Shown one piece after another: positions 61,166 through 64,000 of a stretch of DNA of 64,000 nucleotides (the stretch's first letter is position 1; each line of letters opens with the position of its first letter). The position numbers were made by a program, and so were the translations under genes. The notes below the pieces were generated by a model, which saw nothing but the letters and a program-made list of their open reading frames with translations, was not told the origin of the DNA and searched no databases. Source of the DNA: Solirubrobacter ginsenosidimutans (lineage in GTDB: Bacteria > Actinomycetota > Thermoleophilia > Solirubrobacterales > Solirubrobacteraceae); contig NZ_JAPDOD010000014.1 in assembly GCF_027587205.1 (NCBI RefSeq), forward strand, positions 1 to 64,000, in the 5' to 3' direction.

Positions 61166-63118
61166 ATGAGCCATCGCCTGCCCGAGCGCGACCGGCCCTG
61201 GATGATCCGCACCTACGCGGGTCACTCCACCGCGGTCAAGTCGAATGAGCTGTACCGGCGCAACCTGGCCAAGGGCCAGACCGGGCTCTCGGTAGCGTTC
61301 GACCTGCCGACGCAGACGGGCTACGACGCCGACCACGAGCTCGCGCGCGGCGAGGTCGGCAAGGTCGGCGTGCCGGTCGCGCACCGCGGTGACATGGCGG
61401 CGTTGCTGGACGGCATCCCGCTCGGCGAGATGAACACGTCGATGACGATCAACGCGACGGCCGCGTGGCTGCTCGCGCTCTACATCGTCGCCGCCGAGGA
61501 GCAGGGCGTGGCGATGGCCTCGCTCTCGGGCACGACGCAGAACGACATCATCAAGGAGTACCTCTCGCGCGGGACCTACGCGTTCCCGCCCGAGCCGTCG
61601 ATGCGGCTGATCGCCGACATGGTCGCCTACGCGGTCGAGCACGTCCCGAAGTGGAACCCGGTCAACATCTGCTCCTACCACCTGCAGGAGGCGGGAGCGA
61701 CGCCGGTGCAGGAGATCGCGTTCTCGATGGCCACCGCGATCTCGGTGCTCGACGCCGTCCGCGCCCGGGTGCCGGAGGACCGCATGACCGCCGTCTTCGG
61801 GCGGATCTCGTTCTTCGTCAACGCGGGTGTGCGGTTCATCGAGGAGCACGCGAAGCTCCGCGCGATGGGGATCCTGTGGGAGGAGCTCGGACGCTCGCGC
61901 TACGGGGTCACCGATACGCGCGCGCTGCGCTTCCGCTACGGCGTGCAGGTCAACTCGCTCGGTCTCACCGAGTCCCAGCCCGAGAACAACGTCCAGCGGA
62001 TCGTCCTGGAGGCGCTCGCCGTGACGCTGGGCCGCGGTGCGCGGGCGCGCGCGGTGCAGCTGCCGGCGTGGAACGAGGCGCTGGGCCTCCCGCGGCCGTG
62101 GGACCAGCAGTGGTCGCTGCGGATCCAGCAGGTGCTGGCCTACGAGACGGACCTGCTCGAGTACCCCGACATCTTCGAGGGCTCGGTCGTGATGGACGGG
62201 CTCGTGGGCGAGCTGCTCGAGGGCGCACGGGCGGAGCTGGCGCGGGTGTCGGAGCGCGGCGGTGCGGTCGAGGCCGTGCCGTACATGAAGGCCGCGCTGG
62301 TCGAGTCCCACCGCGAGCGGATCGCCCGGATCGAGAGCGGCGAGCAGGTCCTCGTCGGCGTCAACCGGTTCACCGAGACCGAGCCGTCGCCGCTGACCGC
62401 CGATGGCGGCGGGATCATGGTCGTCGACCCGGGCGTGGAGGCCGAGGCACGGGCGGCGCTCGAGTCCTGGCGCGCCGCGCGGGGTGACGTGTCGGCCGAG
62501 CTGGACGAGCTGCGGCGCGTCGCGGCGAGCGACGAGAACATCATGGAGGCGACGCTCACGGCCGCGCGCGCGGGCGTGACCACGGGCGAGTGGGCGGGCG
62601 CGCTGCGCGACGTCTTCGGCTCCTACCGCGCGCCGACCGGCGTCGGCCAGGCCGCCTCCCCCGCCGCCGACGAGGCGCTGCGCGACGAGGTCGCACGCGT
62701 GAGCGAGGCGCTCGGTCGGACGCTGAAGATCCTGGTCGGCAAGCCGGGCCTGGACGGGCACTCCAACGGCGCCGAGCAGATCGCCGTGCGCGCACGGGAC
62801 GCGGGGATGGACGTCGTCTATGAGGGCATCCGCCTCACGCCGGCCCAGATCGCGCGCTCCGCGGTCGACGAAGGCGTGCACGTGATCGGCCTCTCGATCC
62901 TGTCCGGCTCGCACCGCGAGCTGATCCCGGACGTGATCGCGGCCCTGGACGGCGCGGACATCCCGGTCGTCGTCGGCGGCATCATCCCCGACGCCGACGT
63001 CCCGGAGCTGAAGGCCGCGGGCGTCGCCGCGGTCTACACCCCCAAGGACTTCGAGCTCGACCGGATCATGCGCGACATCGTCGCCCTGGTGGCGGAGCGC
63101 AACTCGGTCAAGGTGTGA
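61166..63118 (+). CDS. ecm: Ethylmalonyl-CoA mutase (coenzyme-B12-dependent, MeaA-like)
   Basis: 650 aa from ATG 61166. N-terminal acyl-CoA mutase barrel: RTYAGHSTAVKSNELYRRNL, GLSVAFDLPTQTGYDAD, MNTSMTINATA, GTTQNDIIKEYLSRGTY, PKWNPVNICSYHLQEAGA. C-terminal B12 domain with the GLDGHSNGAEQIA (D-x-H-x-x-G) ligand motif. Single-chain form with no small subunit. Placing next to ccr favours ethylmalonyl-CoA to methylsuccinyl-CoA over methylmalonyl-CoA as substrate. Confidence 0.92.
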   Translation: MSHRLPERDRPWMIRTYAGHSTAVKSNELYRRNLAKGQTGLSVAFDLPTQTGYDADHELARGEVGKVGVPVAHRGDMAALLDGIPLGEMNTSMTINATAAWLLALYIVAAEEQGVAMASLSGTTQNDIIKEYLSRGTYAFPPEPSMRLIADMVAYAVEHVPKWNPVNICSYHLQEAGATPVQEIAFSMATAISVLDAVRARVPEDRMTAVFGRISFFVNAGVRFIEEHAKLRAMGILWEELGRSRYGVTDTRALRFRYGVQVNSLGLTESQPENNVQRIVLEALAVTLGRGARARAVQLPAWNEALGLPRPWDQQWSLRIQQVLAYETDLLEYPDIFEGSVVMDGLVGELLEGARAELARVSERGGAVEAVPYMKAALVESHRERIARIESGEQVLVGVNRFTETEPSPLTADGGGIMVVDPGVEAEARAALESWRAARGDVSAELDELRRVAASDENIMEATLTAARAGVTTGEWAGALRDVFGSYRAPTGVGQAASPAADEALRDEVARVSEALGRTLKILVGKPGLDGHSNGAEQIAVRARDAGMDVVYEGIRLTPAQIARSAVDEGVHVIGLSILSGSHRELIPDVIAALDGADIPVVVGGIIPDADVPELKAAGVAAVYTPKDFELDRIMRDIVALVAERNSVKV

Positions 63119-64000
63119 ATGGATCAGCGCTCGGCGCACGGCTGCGCGCCGGTGACCGGACCGCCGCACCCGCGGCGCTGAACCTGCTCGAGACCCGGAC
63201 CGCGCGCATCGAGGCCGCCGCGCTCGTCTCCGCCGCCGGCGACGGCGCCGGCCACATCGTCGGCGTCACCGGGCCGCCCGGCGTCGGGAAGTCCACGCTC
63301 CTCTCGGCCCTGCTGCGCGAGTGGCGGTCGCGCGAACGATCGATCGCCGTGCTCGCCGTCGACCCGTCCTCCAAGCGCAGCGGCGGCGCGTTGCTCGGCG
63401 ACCGGGCGCGGATCGAGCACGACCCGGCGGACCGCGACGTCTTCATCCGGTCGATGGCCGCGGGGGAGCGCCTCGGCGGCCTCGCCCCCGCGACCCGCGC
63501 GGCGGCCCAGGCGCTGTGCACCGCGTTCGACGTCGTCGTGATCGAGACGGTCGGCGTCGGCCAGTCCGAGACCGACGTCGCCGAGGCCGCGGACACCGTG
63601 GTGGTCGTCGTCCAGCCGGGCTCCGGGGACGCGCTGCAGTTCCTCAAGGCCGGGATCATGGAAGTGCCCGACGTGCTCGTGGTGACCAAGGCCGACCTCG
63701 GCGCAACCGCCCGCCGCGCGGAGCACGATCTGCGCGCCGCGCTCGGCGCTCTGGGCGCCCGCGCCGTCCCGGTCCTCCCCGTCAGCGCGCTGCGCCCCAC
63801 GACCGGCATCGCGGAGCTCGCCGACGCGCTCGACGCGCACCGCGCCGGTCTCGACCTCGCCGCCGCCCGCACCCGCGCCCGCCGCCTCGCCGCGCTCGCC
63901 GACTTCGTCCACGAGCACGGCGAACGCGGCCTGCGCAGCCTCGGCGGTCGCCGCGCCGCGACCCGCTGGCTCGCCGAACAGGACCCGGCACTCGACGTGC
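63115..64000 (+). CDS. meaB: MeaB/ArgK GTPase, chaperone of B12-dependent mutases (3' end cut by window)
   Basis: Starts with GTG 63115, overlapping the mutase stop by 4 nt, and is open to the window end (295 codons seen). Walker A GVTGPPGVGKSTLL, then AVDPSSKRSGGALLGDRAR and VIETVGVGQSETDV (switch-like), TKADL in the G4 position. MeaB loads and protects acyl-CoA mutases. Coupling with ecm matches this role. Confidence 0.94.
   Translation, partial: MNGSALGARLRAGDRTAAPAALNLLETRTARIEAAALVSAAGDGAGHIVGVTGPPGVGKSTLLSALLREWRSRERSIAVLAVDPSSKRSGGALLGDRARIEHDPADRDVFIRSMAAGERLGGLAPATRAAAQALCTAFDVVVIETVGVGQSETDVAEAADTVVVVVQPGSGDALQFLKAGIMEVPDVLVVTKADLGATARRAEHDLRAALGALGARAVPVLPVSALRPTTGIAELADALDAHRAGLDLAAARTRARRLAALADFVHEHGERGLRSLGGRRAATRWLAEQDPALDV

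Noticed and set aside
61138..61166. TTGACT-N17-TGTATA promoter before ecm
   Set aside because: The -10 would overlap the ATG, so transcription would start inside the gene; the match is probably chance.

Overview
The window comes from the chromosome of a very GC-rich actinobacterium. The best fit is class Thermoleophilia, order Solirubrobacterales (Solirubrobacter/Conexibacter-like). This rests on GC-biased codons, frequent GTG and TTG starts, a complete-looking F420 gene set, an ethylmalonyl-CoA pathway cluster, many secreted thrombospondin-type-3 and beta-propeller proteins, and Ser/Thr kinases with extracytoplasmic propellers. This is inferred from gene content; no 16S gene is present.

Layout. 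1-2 kb: tail of a membrane protein, a decayed ECF sigma gene, a stretch without genes, tRNA-Pro and tRNA-Gly. 2-9 kb: a secreted protein, an FHA regulator convergent with a Ser/Thr kinase, tRNA-Trp, a LAGLIDADG homing-endonuclease-like gene under a perfect LexA-type box, tRNA-Leu and an APH-type kinase. 9-13 kb: two secreted proteins, then an ECF41 sigma factor with its carboxymuconolactone decarboxylase partner behind a recognisable ECF41 promoter. 13-17 kb: argG, then a GEMM-type cyclic-dinucleotide riboswitch in front of a secreted subtilase. 17-29 kb: tRNA-Leu, inositol phosphatase/amidase, enoyl-CoA hydratase, an operon of three secreted proteins, murB, and cofD-cofC-cofE. 29-36 kb: a membrane-anchored resolvase-like protein that has lost its active-site motif, two membrane propellers, a trypsin-like lipoprotein and a Sco1 protein. 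36-41 kb: HxlR and ECF regulators, a PhoD phosphatase, and fbiC. 41-47 kb: small housekeeping, VOC, TetR and two-component genes. 47-54 kb: two tandem paralogous secreted DUF1080-like proteins and a DEDDh-GIY-YIG nuclease. 54-64 kb: nucleotidyltransferase, HtrA, MarR-MFS, CorA, then crotonyl-CoA carboxylase/reductase, ethylmalonyl-CoA mutase and the MeaB chaperone.

How the genes fit together. CofD, CofC, CofE and FbiC supply coenzyme F420. Ccr, Ecm and MeaB belong to the ethylmalonyl-CoA route of C2/C4 assimilation. A large share of the remaining genes encodes exported proteins and their regulators.

The most unusual feature is a pair of related intergenic elements, 32116-32606 and 53579-53951. 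They have terminal inverted repeats, lie between tail-to-tail genes whose stop codons they help form, and share internal hairpins that differ between copies by changes that keep base pairing. I do not recognise this element as a known family. Other notable points are the LexA-type box on the homing-endonuclease gene, the riboswitch-protease pair, and the membrane-bound degenerate resolvase.
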